From Plumapathes pennacea (lineage: Eukaryota > Cnidaria > Anthozoa > Antipatharia > Myriopathidae): a stretch of 64,000 nucleotides of DNA. Shown one piece after another: positions 1 through 13,100 of the stretch (the first letter of the stretch is position 1; every line of letters starts with the position of its first letter). The translations under genes and the position numbers were made by a program. The stretch spans positions 1,177,501 through 1,241,500 of the forward strand of contig OZ038468.1 in assembly GCA_964036295.1 (NCBI GenBank), in the 5' to 3' direction. The notes beneath the pieces were generated by a model, which was not told where the DNA came from, did no database searches, and saw only the letters and a program-made list of their open reading frames with translations.

Positions 1-928
1 TAGCACACACCAGTGTGTGCAAACGAAACGTGTCAGTTCAATCTATTTCTTAAATAGGGTTCCCCGAGCAACGTTATCCTCAGCTCCGAAGATTGGGTCG
101 TAAGCCGTCGGGAAGAATCGTAGACACTCGTGCAAGATCGTACGCGCTCGTGGCAGCTCGGGAGGTGTCGTACCGCCGTCGTTAGGCCGTCGGCAGTGAC
201 AATCGCTTGGTGTCATACTACTCGTACGCGCTCGGCGTGGCAGCTCGGGAGGTGTCGTACCGCGGTCGTGATGCCGTCGCCAGTGACAAATTGCTCGGTA
301 TCATAACATCACAATGTGCAACTGTCTATGTTAAAATCCAAAGACCACTTGAAAACTCTGACTTGGGAGTCCCTGCCTGATTTAATTCGGTTTGCGATCC
401 TTGGCAAACAAGGTACCTTCCTCATTTCTTGTGTATCTTCACACCACATTTGTTTGTTTGTTTGTTTGTTTTCTCACACCAGTGCTTTAATAAAGACAGG
501 ATAGTGTTGTGTCTACTCCCGCACACCTTTCAATATTTTAATAGTTTATACGTTGCCTTGCGTTGCGTCAAATTGTTCCGGGGATGTAGCCATACGCCAT
601 TAAACTTGATAACACGACGTATAATACCCACAACAACACAAGCACAGCAAACGTTAAGTATTTGTTTAACGTTGGACCTCCAAGTTCTCCTTTGAGGAAC
701 TATAAAAAATAAAGTCCACAAATATCAAAAGTTAATTCCTGCCAGCCTAACCAGTGAAGTACACTGTTCAACGTTGTAAAAGGCAGTTTGTTTAAGCCAC
801 GTTTTATGTCGAAATTGAACTTGTAGTAGAATTATTTAAAAAGTGCCAAAGATGAATTCTACGTAGAAAATGTCGAACTTGTAAACTGTCAAATGAGACC
901 TAAAGGTGTGACCAACAAATCGACTTAC
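1..928. other. No coding exon recognised; short direct repeats
   Basis: Bases 139-215 and 222-302 are two copies of a GC-rich segment containing ggcagctcgggaggtgtcgt. A TTGT microsatellite lies near 449-472. I searched the minus strand here for the last NCX exon and saw no candidate TM coding sequence. Confidence 0.5.
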
Positions 929-1104
929 AAATCGCCGGAGAACAAGAAGAGCCAGACAGCACCCCCCACAGGAGGTGAAGACGATGACGGAGAAGGACAA
1001 ATTTCCGCTCTGCACGCGGTACCTCGTGTTCATGGCTGCGTGGTAAATTGTACTAATCACCCAGGGAAGCCCCAAACCCAGGAACACGTTTACGCTGTTG
1101 CTGC
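929..1104 (-). CDS. NCX exon: TM helices after alpha-2; last exon seen
   Basis: Encodes [20 protein letters not shown], then [19 protein letters not shown] and a helix ending LLVLRRF, followed by the strong donor gtaagtcg. Family members have one or two further helices, so a terminal exon is expected to the left. I found none in 1-928. Confidence 0.92.
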
Positions 1105-4100
1105 CTGAGAAACACCAATCAAGGACATCAGGGTGACGTGACAACAAACTCGTTACCAGGGTTTTTCCATTTTGGTGGCTACCAAAAAGGAGAAGCCCTG
1201 GGAACGAGGTTGTGCAAAGATGACACTGTAAACTGCATTTAGGCATTGGGTTTTGAGGGGGCTTACAACCAGGAAATTATAGTACTCCCGGATGAGATTA
1301 TAATCGGGATAAAGGGTTCTCAAACAAGGAGCCAATTCAATAAAGTATTTACAAGTGTATTTTACAAGTCGGACCACTAATTTTATTATACACTAGTATT
1401 CTTGCGGTCTTGTTTGTGTTTAAAAGAAGTGTGCGCTTTTTTAATCTTCGGGCATTGCGATAATGAACCGTTATTGTTTGATTTCACGGGATTTTCCAAT
1501 CAATTTTTCAGACAAATTTACGCATGCGTATACCTGTGATGTTTCCGATGGCCGCGTCCGCACCCGTGTCGTGTAATGCCGCTGTCCGGCTTGCAAACGT
1601 GTCTGGCAGGCTCGTACCGATGGCGATTATTGTGATTCCTGTGACGCTGTTTTTTAGTCCGACCACGCAACCAAGGAGCTTACCAACCTGAAAAAAAAAA
1701 ACATTTAGTTTAGAACTGAGAAACACAGTTAAAGCTCCCGGATGCAGACACCCTTGAGAAGCAGAAAAAGTGTCCGTAACTGGAACTGTCCTCTTATGAG
1801 AATGTGTAACATGTAGAGTTTGACCGAACTAGAGTTTAAATGGTGTTTCGTACAGGCGTTCGTAGAGTTGTCCGCTCACGAGTGTCCGCTCAGGGAGCTT
1901 TGCCTGTACTTTGTCTAAATACATGCACGGCTGTATGTCACTGTCTTATGTAGCCTGAATGTCCCCCTCTTCTTTTGTGTCTGTCTGTCACCATGTATAT
2001 GTCCGTTTCTCTAATCCCTCTATAAACTTTTACTGTGTTTTTATTTTTTGCAGCAGCAGCAGCAGCGTGGTACATCTAAAGGCTTGGCAAAACGAGGAAA
2101 CACTGTGGCGGCAACATTGCTGTCGTGCGCATGTTTCCCAAATGTTGCTCCGTTTTTCCACGCGCGAAACATTTGTTGCGGCCACAAATTTGTGTCCTGT
2201 ACACAAAAAATATTTCTAAAAAACTTCAGAAACAGCGCAACACACGTTTTGCCATCCTGGAAACATCGAAGGAAACAATGTTGCCGCCACAATGTGTCCT
2301 CGTTTTGCCAGGCCATAAGGCTTTAGGCTCCAGAACTTGATCGGATACCGTGTACATACCTGTTCAACAACCGCTGTTAACGCGGCAATAAACAGTAACG
2401 ATAAGAAAAAAGCAGGCCAGCCTCCCCGATAATTCCTGAAAAGAAAAAAAAAAGATGCCATATTAGTTTTAAAAGGTTACTCACGTCGCATTTACAAAAA
2501 ATTGGTTGACAAGGCCCTTAAATAATACAATTTCAACTTCTCCACGTCATAACCAACTTTCTGCCCAGGGTCCCTTGCGAGCGTGTGTTGTTTTTTACCT
2601 TGGAGGAATGAAAGCAAAGAGGACTTTCCAGAAAAACGTCAGAAAATGCAGGATGAAGTCTATCAAAGTAAGAGGCTGAGTTGTTCCATCCTCGAGCTCC
2701 TCGCCTTGAAGAACGAACGCCCTGAAATCATACAAAATGAAACGTTACGGCTATTTGTTGGCTACCTAGATGAAACGTTATTGCTGCCTTATCAAGAACT
2801 ATTCACGAATGGAATTCTCTTCCTGGACAGACTGTAACCTCGACCTCACTTGATACTTTTAAGGCTAATTGATCCATTTATTTTTATTTGTATAGTTTAC
2901 TAACTTTTATTCTTAATAGTTGTAGTTGGCACGATAAATGTGCATTTTTAATAATTGATTCGCTTTAGGCGTAGATGCTTGAGCCTATGAACTTACTGTA
3001 CTGCGATGTTGACCAGAGCATTACGTCCATTGTTGAAACTGTTAATAAAAGTTGCCCGGGAACCCGCGTCACCAGGCTCCCCCCCCCCCCCCCCCCCCTC
3101 CCTCCCCCCTCCCTCCCTCCCCCTCCCCCCCGAGTCATTTGGGTGTGCTAATTATTCATACACGTCTTTAGAGCGGGGTTTCGTAGAGACGTCTGTAAGA
3201 GTTGTCACTGTATTTTACTTTCTGTTAATAGCGTGTTTTCTACTCACTCTTCAAACTGCGTTCTCCATGACTTGCTCAGTCCCTCCTCGTCCTCTGCCGT
3301 GATTATGTTTGCCACGCGATCAACTATGTCATCAACATCTGACAAGTAAACAAACAAACAAACAAACAAACAAACAAATAAAAACTTATGTAATATCATA
3401 TAAGTCCATCAATTCTTCTCCTCGACCCTTCCCTCTGTAAGGGTTGGAACACGCGACTCAACATTTCTCACATGCAATTGTTGAACGCAATGGAGTGTGT
3501 ACGCGGTACAAGTGTCACGCGCAATATGTTGCTTAGTAGAAGTTTCTTCCGCAGCATTGCGTTTGTTTGTGATGTGAGTTGTCAGATCCAGGTGTTGGCT
3601 GGTCAAGCGGGTTTGGTCTCTTTTCCCTGACTTTACCTACCGTTGGAGATATGTACCACTGTGGCGCTCTTTTGTCCAATTTTTGCTCCGGGACTTGGGT
3701 CGTGTAGGAGAACAATGAAGTTCTTGTTCTGGAAAGTAACCATTGCTGTTGTTATCACCATCACCATCACCATCACCATCACCATCATCATAATCATTAT
3801 CATCCTAATCACTATCATCATCAGCATTATCATCATCATCATCATCATCATCGTCATCATCATCGTCATCGTTGTCAACAACACCGTAACAACAACACCA
3901 GCACTATTAAAGGGATTTGTTTCCTTGAGTTGGTTCTTCTTTTCATCAATGGCTAAAAGCCAGAGAGTAGGTTATTTTCGCGCGGGAATTTGATAAACTC
4001 TAATTAACTTCCGCGGTCACATGCATTTACTAACCTGGCAGTCCGGATCAATGTGAAGGTTGATCTGTTTACAGGTCTCCCCGTGTTGAAACACCAATCT

Positions 4101-7100
4101 CCCATCCGTTACCTCTTCATAGTCACATTTCTTGTTCTGCAGGTCTTCGCTGTTGCCTCCGACCGCTGTCCCGTTCCTAAGCAACAAAAAAGAGATCAGA
4201 AACGCCTGCACACAGTCCAGCGGTTTCTACTAGAAAAACAAAAATTTTAATGGCGGAATGGAAAGCGGGTGTTTACATTACCAACAATGTTATGTGGGTT
4301 TTGTACTCTTTTACGTGACAATGAAGGCTATCAAAGTAAACACGATGTCATCCTCAGTGGGAGACGAAAGCTGGCAAAGCGAAAAGCACATTGTTAATCT
4401 GTATTGCCAGATTTTTGCCGACATCACGCGCGAGCAAACGACCTTTCAAGCATTTGACGTTTTGCATGGCGAGGAAAAAGACAACTGGACGTCGAAGGCA
4501 TTCAGGCAGGAGCTTATACTCAGCAGCAGATGTCATGGTATTAATTTTAACTGTTTTTAGATTTTTAAAACAATGCCCTCTACTGGCTGTCATGAAATTT
4601 CTATAGCTGCGATATGTTTTATGTTTATTACATAATTGCCATGTGTTAGGAACCAATAAATGTCCGGACGAAACATCGCGAAACATGCGAACTAACTTAT
4701 CAGTGCCAAAACACCCACTGGGCATAAATCAGTAGAGTTAATTATTAATTTGTATTGTTTATGTTAAAATCATAACTGGGTTTTGAGAAATCAGAATAAT
4801 CTTGAGGTTATAGGACAAGGGAGGAGAAAGCAATACAGAAACCCATGGATTAAATGAGCTCTTGAAACAGCAAATGTGATCTAGAACTGTGGGAAAAGTG
4901 ATGTGCATACAGGTGGCCAAGTAGTTGGCAAATTGTTTATTTCACCAATGCCTCAGGTTCGATTCTCAGTGTTCCTGTCCAGCTTCCCTCTGTCCTTGCT
5001 TTTACATACATATATACATGAACTTTATTAAAGTATCAAAATCTTCTAGCAGATCACATGTGATATACTAATCGGGGACACTTAAAGCTGTTGGTCTAAT
5101 CTCTCAACCTTTGATCCCCAACACAACATGACAAACTTAAAGACTTAAACTCACACACTTCTCAAAAAGAGTTGGGGAATCTCCCTGGTTCTGTGATAGC
5201 AGTACTTCACCAGATATTATGATTTCACTAATCAGAAGTCAAACATTAACACAAGCCCCAAATTGAACATCTCGGCAAGATCATGTAAGATCTTGCAAGA
5301 TCCTCTAAGATATCACAATTTATTTCTTGCTGAGATCTTAGAGGATCTTAGAGGATCTATCAAGATCTTAGCTAAGATTCTCAACCTGGATGCCTTCAGT
5401 ATGATTTCATGAATGCTGATATTGTACTTAGAAAGCACATTTGAAGGGTCACCCACTTTTGTTCTAAGGGCATGGCTGCTGCTTCAAATCTCAGTTTATC
5501 TCCACCAAAAGTGATCAACTTCAATTTTCTCCTTTAGGCTCTCAACAGAGACATATCACAAAATAAGGAGAACTTGGCTTTTGATAGCTTGCTCAGATGA
5601 AGGCTGATCAAACTATCAATTCTCATTACATCACTCACACATATTCTTCTTAAAAGGTTGGGAGAATCTGTATTCTAGAGCTGATTTATGTTCAGTGAGA
5701 CTCACATGCTATTGTATTGAATTGTGGCAGTTCCATCACAGCCTTTTTTGCGTACTACGTTACACATGACGTCACCAGTGACGACATTAGTGTGGTAGCT
5801 GGCCTGCTCGAAGGAGAATTCTCCGGGTTCTGAAGGAAAGAACAGCAGGAAATTGGCAGTGTTGTGTTTGGTTGTTTTAAACACACGATTGGAAGTTTGA
5901 GTTGATATTTTGAGCAATAGCCATTCGTCGGATCTGGACGCCGTTCAACGGTCTAAACGTCAGCTTAAACTTCTTAACAGAGTCCAGTTTTTACAGACCG
6001 ACCTCTGCTCGATTCATCGTATGTCCTTGACTTGTGAGTCAGTTTGACGAGGGTTTAAGGCTTTAAGCGTGGGCTCAAGTCTACACAGGTTCATTTATCG
6101 TATGTCCTTGACTTGTGAGTCAGTTTGACCAGGGCTTAAGGCTTTAAGCGTGGGCTCAAGTCTACACAGGTTCATTTATCTTATGTCCTTGACTTGTGAG
6201 TCAGTTTGACGAGGGTTTAAGGCTTTAAGCGTGGGCTCAAGTCTACACAGGTTCATTTATCGTATGTCCTTGACTTGTGAGTCAGTTTGACCAGGGCTTA
6301 AGGCTTTAAGCGTGGGCTCAAGTCTACAGAGGTTCATTTATCGTATGTCCTTGACTTGTGAGTCAGTTTGACCAGGGATTAAGGCTTTAAGCGTGGGCTC
6401 AAGTCTACACAGGTTTATTTATCGTATGTCCTTGACTTGTGAGTCAGTTTGACCAGGTGTACACGGATGAAGTGCGTGATTTTTTCTGTACTTACGGTCG
6501 TCATCTATTATCGTGATCCTTGCAATGTTTGGCTCTCCCAGCTCGGTCTCTCGGGCGGGATTTTTTAGTATGACGTAGAAATCCCTGTCTTTGGCGTAAC
6601 TCTCATTTGGAATGACAGGGATTGTAATTCTTTGCTTGGTTTCTCCGTGTTTGAATGTCTGTAAATCACAGAGAACAGTTTATACTTCCTCTTCACTAGC
6701 CGGGCCTCCACAACGGCCACTCCCTTCTACAACGACCAGGGCCCGGTTTTTCAAAGCACGATTAGGCTAATCCTGGATTAGGTGTAAACTTTCTTGTCAT
6801 TTATAAGCCTGAAAATGTGAAGATTTTGTCCTGCAACGATTTCCTTGATACGTATTCAGCTAAAACAAGCTTTTTAATCCATATTTGAACAAACCCCTGC
6901 ATTTCATCGGCAGAGAGATCGTCAGAAAGAATTTGGTTAATCCTGGATTAGCTTAATCGGCTTTCGAAAAACCGGGCCCAGGGGTTTTCGTACCGGCCGC
7001 CGGTCCACACATTTACTTTAAATTGAAGCATCCCGAAAACGGTCACCGCTCGGCAACGGCAACGTCCAGTATAAAACGGGTCTCGACCCCTCTCTACAAC

Positions 7101-10100
7101 GGCACAGAATCAGCAATAGACCTTTACCACGGTAGTTACGCCTGATATAAAGCTTGGCCAAAGACAATAATGACCGCCTCTCGCGTTTGAGAAAAGTTCC
7201 CGAAATTCAATACAGGTTTATGCGTGCGTGGTGTCATATTACACCCCCTGCAGTAAACTCTGTCTTAAACCACTTTTACGGTGTTAAAATCAACTTCAAT
7301 TTTCTCCTTTCAGTCTCCCACCAGAAATATATAATATAGCAAGGAGAATTAAGCATTGGATACCTGCTCAAATGACAGCAGATTAAAACATAAATTCTCT
7401 TTTCATCACTCATACATTTTCTTATTTTATGGTTTGGAGAATTTGTATTTTGAGCTTGGGAGTTGAAGGGTCAACCTTAGCTTGTACGTTATGTATCTAT
7501 CTGTCTTGCGCCTTACCAGGGTCCCCTGAGTAGACTTGTAGTCCCTGGAGTACTTTGCCACTCCATCCCTGGTCTCGTAATCGACAGTGAATACTGATTC
7601 TACTTGTACGTCATTGTTGTCGTCATCAGCCAGCACGCTGTGTTCACTGTTTGTTTCTGACTTGTCAATATACAGATCCTCCTTACGGGGTGAGATCCTT
7701 TGTATCGTGTCGAAAGCCAGACCTCCATTGCTTTCATGCTGGTGAGGAAAGAAACAAATACCATTCAGAACTTGGACCGACTCATGAGGTGTTCAAGCTG
7801 ATGAAACGAGCGTGAGGTAGGTGGATATTATTTTAAGTCCGCTAAATGTCTACAACCAAGTTCGAAAGTAGCTAAGACACTTATTCTATTTACGCAGTTT
7901 CCACAACTTTGGACCCGCCTGCTTGTTTTCTCACCTTTCCCCTATTTCAGTGTTGGTTGAACCCCAAATTACAGGATCAACATTGAAAAAGGAGGAGAGG
8001 ATAAAATTGACGAGCTTAAACACAATTTTACTGTTAGCGACCGGAAAATGCGAATAATAGCTTCTTTTTAACGAGTGTTTCAGCTATTTTGCACTTGGCT
8101 GTAGGTCCGGTTGTTTAATGCTACGATTGAGTTAATGCAGGATCATCCGAATTGCTTCTTTCGATCTCTTAATGAATTAAATACGGCGCGGGGAGGATTT
8201 CTTTGATCTGCATCGAGTGCGCACGCAATGCATCGTGGGATTTTCTATCTTCGATACCCACAAGTCAACAATATTCGAACTTCCGGTCACGTTGTTGGTA
8301 CAGGAAACATGACGACTTCCGATATTTTCTTTATGAAGTCTTGATAAGCCTTTTTATACTCCGGTAAAAAGAGTCTGGGAACCACGGCGATTAGGGAGAA
8401 TAGCCTGGGAACGAGGTTGTGTACTTACGTGGGAGTGCGCAGGCGTCATAACTGGCCACTGATTGGCTGGCACGATTGGCGTCAAGGGGTCGTACGGTGC
8501 TGGCAAAATAATTTTCCTTTGCACCGGAGGAGACCTAAAAAAAAAAAAATAGTAATAATAAAAATAACTTTCCTCTGCACCGGAGGTGACCTAAACGAAT
8601 ATCAGCAAGCCAGAAAAAATTAATAATAATAATAATAATAACAAAAATAAGATCGAACATCAGTTGTACAAATGCGTCCCGCACTAACGTCCCTGTAATA
8701 AATAAGCCAGGGGAATCAGGACATTTGCATCATTTGAAGTGCAAACAGCGCTTGTCACCAGAAATATGTGTTAGCAAGTTGCTACCAAACATTGAAGAAG
8801 CCGTCGTATTGCTCTCGATGCTGAGTCATTATCGACTAAACTTCCTAGTGCGACCGGGCCCTAAGTTACCTAGCTAATGAATGACTGAATGCGCGTGTAA
8901 ATTGGTAAGTGAATGAGGGAATAACTGAATAAATGAGTGAGTGAGTTTGTGAATTAATGGATGCGTAAGTGAGTGAGGTGGTTAGTTGGTGAATGAATAA
9001 GTGAGTTAGTCATTGTGTGGAAAAGTAAAAGAGTGAGTGTGGAATAATGCAAATATAGCAATTTTCAAGTATAGGTGAATAACTCGGTGTTTCAATCGCT
9101 CGTCAAAGCGTGTAAGTTGGGCCGTTTTTGTTGTTTACACGTTCACTCTTATTTACTGCCCTCCTCGGAGACTCATGGGGCGGCGGACAAAAAGCAGCAG
9201 AGTGAGAGGGGGAGACAAGGGGCCGTTTGCTCTCCCTTCCCCTCCCCCCTCGTCCTTACCTTATGACCTTGTCACCAAAGTGCACCTCAATTGCCAGGAA
9301 CCGGACACTTTTCAGAACTGAATAAGACGCAGAACTAAAGTGGAAACATCTCCGTGAATCATCTGCTGAACAAAATGTCACAAAATCAAAGGCTCGCCCG
9401 CAAAATTTGGGACCCACTAAGCACGCAAAGTATCATGGGGGAACAAGCTGTAAAATCGTAAGGCTTGTGGGATGTGGCTTAATTTACATAATAAGAATAC
9501 TGCACAATGTGCTGGTAAGCTGAAGCCACAGAATAGGGCTCAGCTTGTTACCTCAATGTGGGAACCCGAGCCCAAGTATAGCTATGCCATGCTGACGAGG
9601 CCTAATAAGGCCGAAACAGCTGTCCATGGCTGCTATTACTTGGGCTCACAATTTTTTTTTGGTAGATCAAGGGGTAATGCCCGCTACCACCGTGGCCTTT
9701 GTGCCCTATTCTGTGGCTTCAGCTTACCAGCACATTGTGCAGTATTCCTATCATGGGGGAAGTCCCGGATACGCCATCTTATCAACTGATGACGTCATGG
9801 GGTTGCCCGGAAGCTGATTAGCCTATCAATTCACTCATACATTTTCTTCTTGAATAGTTGGGAGAATTTGTATTCTGAGCTCACCTCTCTCTCGTCCAAA
9901 GTTTCTAGACTCGTAGAGCGACTTGGCGATGACGTCAAGCTGTTGTCCATCATTGTGTGACTCTTGTACGGGCTGCAAGGTTTTCTTCCGTGTGATAGAG
10001 CTGAGGGCCGCGTGACGAAACCTGACGATAATAAAGGAAATATTGCGTTACTTATCCTTTCACACGAACTTGACTTAGCCTAGCTAACTTCCAATTGTTT

Positions 10101-13100
10101 CTGACATGCTGAGCCAAAGCAGCCAAACTTGTTTAGGCCAATTACAAAGCGTACCAAACCAAAGTAATCCACGATTATAGAGCGCTTTTTGGATGACTTT
10201 CGGAAAGTAAAACCAAAGCAATCACAGAGCCAATCAGTAAGGCGATCAAAAATACGTACGACCAATTAGAAGTATGAGCAAAACCAAAACCAAAACCAAG
10301 TAATTGCAATTGGTATTACTAACAAATCAGCAGCGCGAGAAAACTGTGCCCGCTTTCATGCGTGAGATATATCACAACCAAGCTTTGCTTTTGCTCTTAA
10401 TTGGCCAAGAATGTTGCAAAAATTTGTTAGGACTAATCCAAAAGCGTAGAAAACGCAAAACGATTAATTTCGACAGTCGTCCGAAAACGGCCTTTTCACG
10501 ACCAGGCTTTGCTTTTGCTCTTGAATGGCCAAGAATGTTGCAAAAATTTGTTAGGACCAATCTAAAAGCGTAGCAAACGCAAAATCAAAGCAATCACACG
10601 ATTAATTTCGATATTCGTCCGAAAACGGCCTTTTCACGACCAGGCTTTGCTTCTGCTCTTGAATGGCCAAGAATGCTGCAAAAACTTTCGAAGTTTATGC
10701 GAAAACAGTTCTTTTCGACGGTCATCGGAAAATGTTCTGTAACGCATTGACGTCATACGCACCTTGCTCGGACCGCCGCAGTGCTTTGTGGCTGGGCATT
10801 CACTTGTTTGATTTTCTGTAGAGCGGTCGCCACATTCTCCGCTGTCTGATTGGCATTCTCATCCGGGTTCTGTCCTTTCCACAGATTAATAATACCTCTG
10901 TGTTGGACGAGATTACAGATTATTTAAGACCAGAGCTTCTAAATAGTTTTGATAGGTTTAAGAGTTTTCAAAATGCAGAGGAATTTTGCACAAAAAAACG
11001 TAACACTCCTTAAGAAGATTCTGTCGGATTGCGATGTGAAATTGTAGATCCTTGAAGTCCTTGAAGCTTGTAAGCAAGCACGCAACGAATCATAGTTGTC
11101 ACTTTCTTGCCAAATTATTCCTCTAGCACAGAAATTATTGATCTTTTGTCAAAGGCCACTTTTCTCACGACATTCCGTGTTAAATCTAAACATGACTTTC
11201 AGTGTGTAGCCTTTTTTATGTTGGATAAGTGTTACCAAATGACAAGTTCCCAATGCAAACAAGAACAAGCGCGCAAAGCATTGTGGCTGGTAGGGATGGC
11301 TTCTTCAGACTTTCGAATGCAGCTGAATTTTTTACCTCAACTTGTCTTTACTCTTGGTTATGTCCTTGATGTCGTGATCACTGACGCTAAAATGAAGCAA
11401 CGTGAAAACATGAACAAGAATAAAAGAGAAACAAAATGAACTAGACCGTCAGCCACATGAATACGTTGAGAACCATCTCTGCTTCTCTTTCTCTGTATCC
11501 GACTTCAAACCAATGATCGTTTTTACAAGTCGTGAAACAGGTTTTAAAAAGCTATAGTGGTTAAACAGGATGTGAACAGGTTACAACACACTATAAACTG
11601 GTTTAAACAGGTTATAGGTAGGTTTAAACAAGCTTCAAACAGGTTGTAGAAAAGCTGTAAAACAGGTTTGAACAAACTGGAATCCGGCCAAAACAAGCTG
11701 TAAACTGTAAATCGTTAGAATGGCTAACGATTATAACATTGGTGAATTGTGATTTTGAAAATCTTGATGACAAAACAGCTTTTCTCCTGGTAAGTCAAAG
11801 CCAGTAATTCTAAACCAACCTCACTCTCTGTTGTTCCAACGCACTCAGCTCCATCGACCGGTGTAATATCATTGATGGCCTCGGGCTGTCACTAAGACCC
11901 AGGACTCGAACCTGCCTCGCAACACGAGGATGACGCGTGAGAATGGGACTTACTGTATGTAACTGTGACTTTATAAAGTACGACTATAATTTATGAATAA
12001 TCATTTATGATAATTTATTACCATGGCTACTGAATATAATTTGTGAATAATTATCATAATTTATAACTTTAGCTGTGACCGGTGACTATAATTTATTGCT
12101 TTGGTTATAATGTATGATTAATGACTATATAATTTATTACTAGTGACTTAATCACATCAACGCAATGATTAACGAGTGAATATAAGACAACCGGAAGTTC
12201 TATAACACTTTATGATGGTGAAAAATGGCGAGAAAGCTAACCAAACACTGAATATTTCTAACTCATGGTGACTCATGACATCAGAATTCATAGCGTATCT
12301 CTAACAATTGCACTGGTACAAAGACTTTAATCCCTTAAAAGCTAGCGAGGATAAAAGAGAGGTACATAGACAAGCTAAATGTACATGAAATCCCTTTAGT
12401 CGAGGTAGCTTACCAAGCTTTCAATTTTCCAACTTCACTCTGACAGTTTGCGCGATATTTTGGAAGATTTTGAAGCATAAATAGTTTGGTTCAATTTCTT
12501 ATCATTTGGACGAGGCAACATTTGTGCGAATACCGTATTGCAAGTACTGAAAGTACAAAAGGAATTGTTGTGAGCAGTCGCGCAACCAATGTCATTTTTT
12601 AATCGATTTTAGTCTAATTGTCAACTGTTTTTCTCCCGTGAATGTAGGCTTGGTAACTGACTTCCTAATATTTCTCACCGAGCTAATGCACTTTACTAAA
12701 CAATCAGTTTTTCTGGTTGTTGTTGTTCTAGGCCGTGTTAACTGTATTCAATGCGGTATTTGTTTTAACAACAAACCTGAGTGACCTAATAAAGCGAAAA
12801 GTCATTAAAAGTCACATTGATAATAGACTGTGGGCAAAGAAGTAAAAAACTCTGTGAATGCATTTTACCACTGAAGTTGAAAAACACACTGAATTATAAT
12901 CTGGATTCCTTCTTGAGCCCCGATCAGCTGTGAACAAGCAGTTACGTACTATTAAGACTGTGTGGAGACCTTTGGCTCAGTTTATTGAACGTTATACATA
13001 CGTACGTCCCTATATATCGTTCAATCACAAAATCCGACTCTATCAGCGACCTCTTCGCCTAATTCGGCGCGTTTCGGTCCTTGCGGTTTTGATTTCATAT

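Noticed and set aside
3633-3993. Long open frames on both strands over the ATC microsatellite
   Set aside because: Low-complexity translation. Only the 3641-3728 minus-strand part is a real NCX exon.
11840-11920. tRNA-like B-box (minus strand ggttcgagtcctg)
   Set aside because: No cloverleaf could be built around it and no matching A box was seen. Chance or an old SINE scrap.
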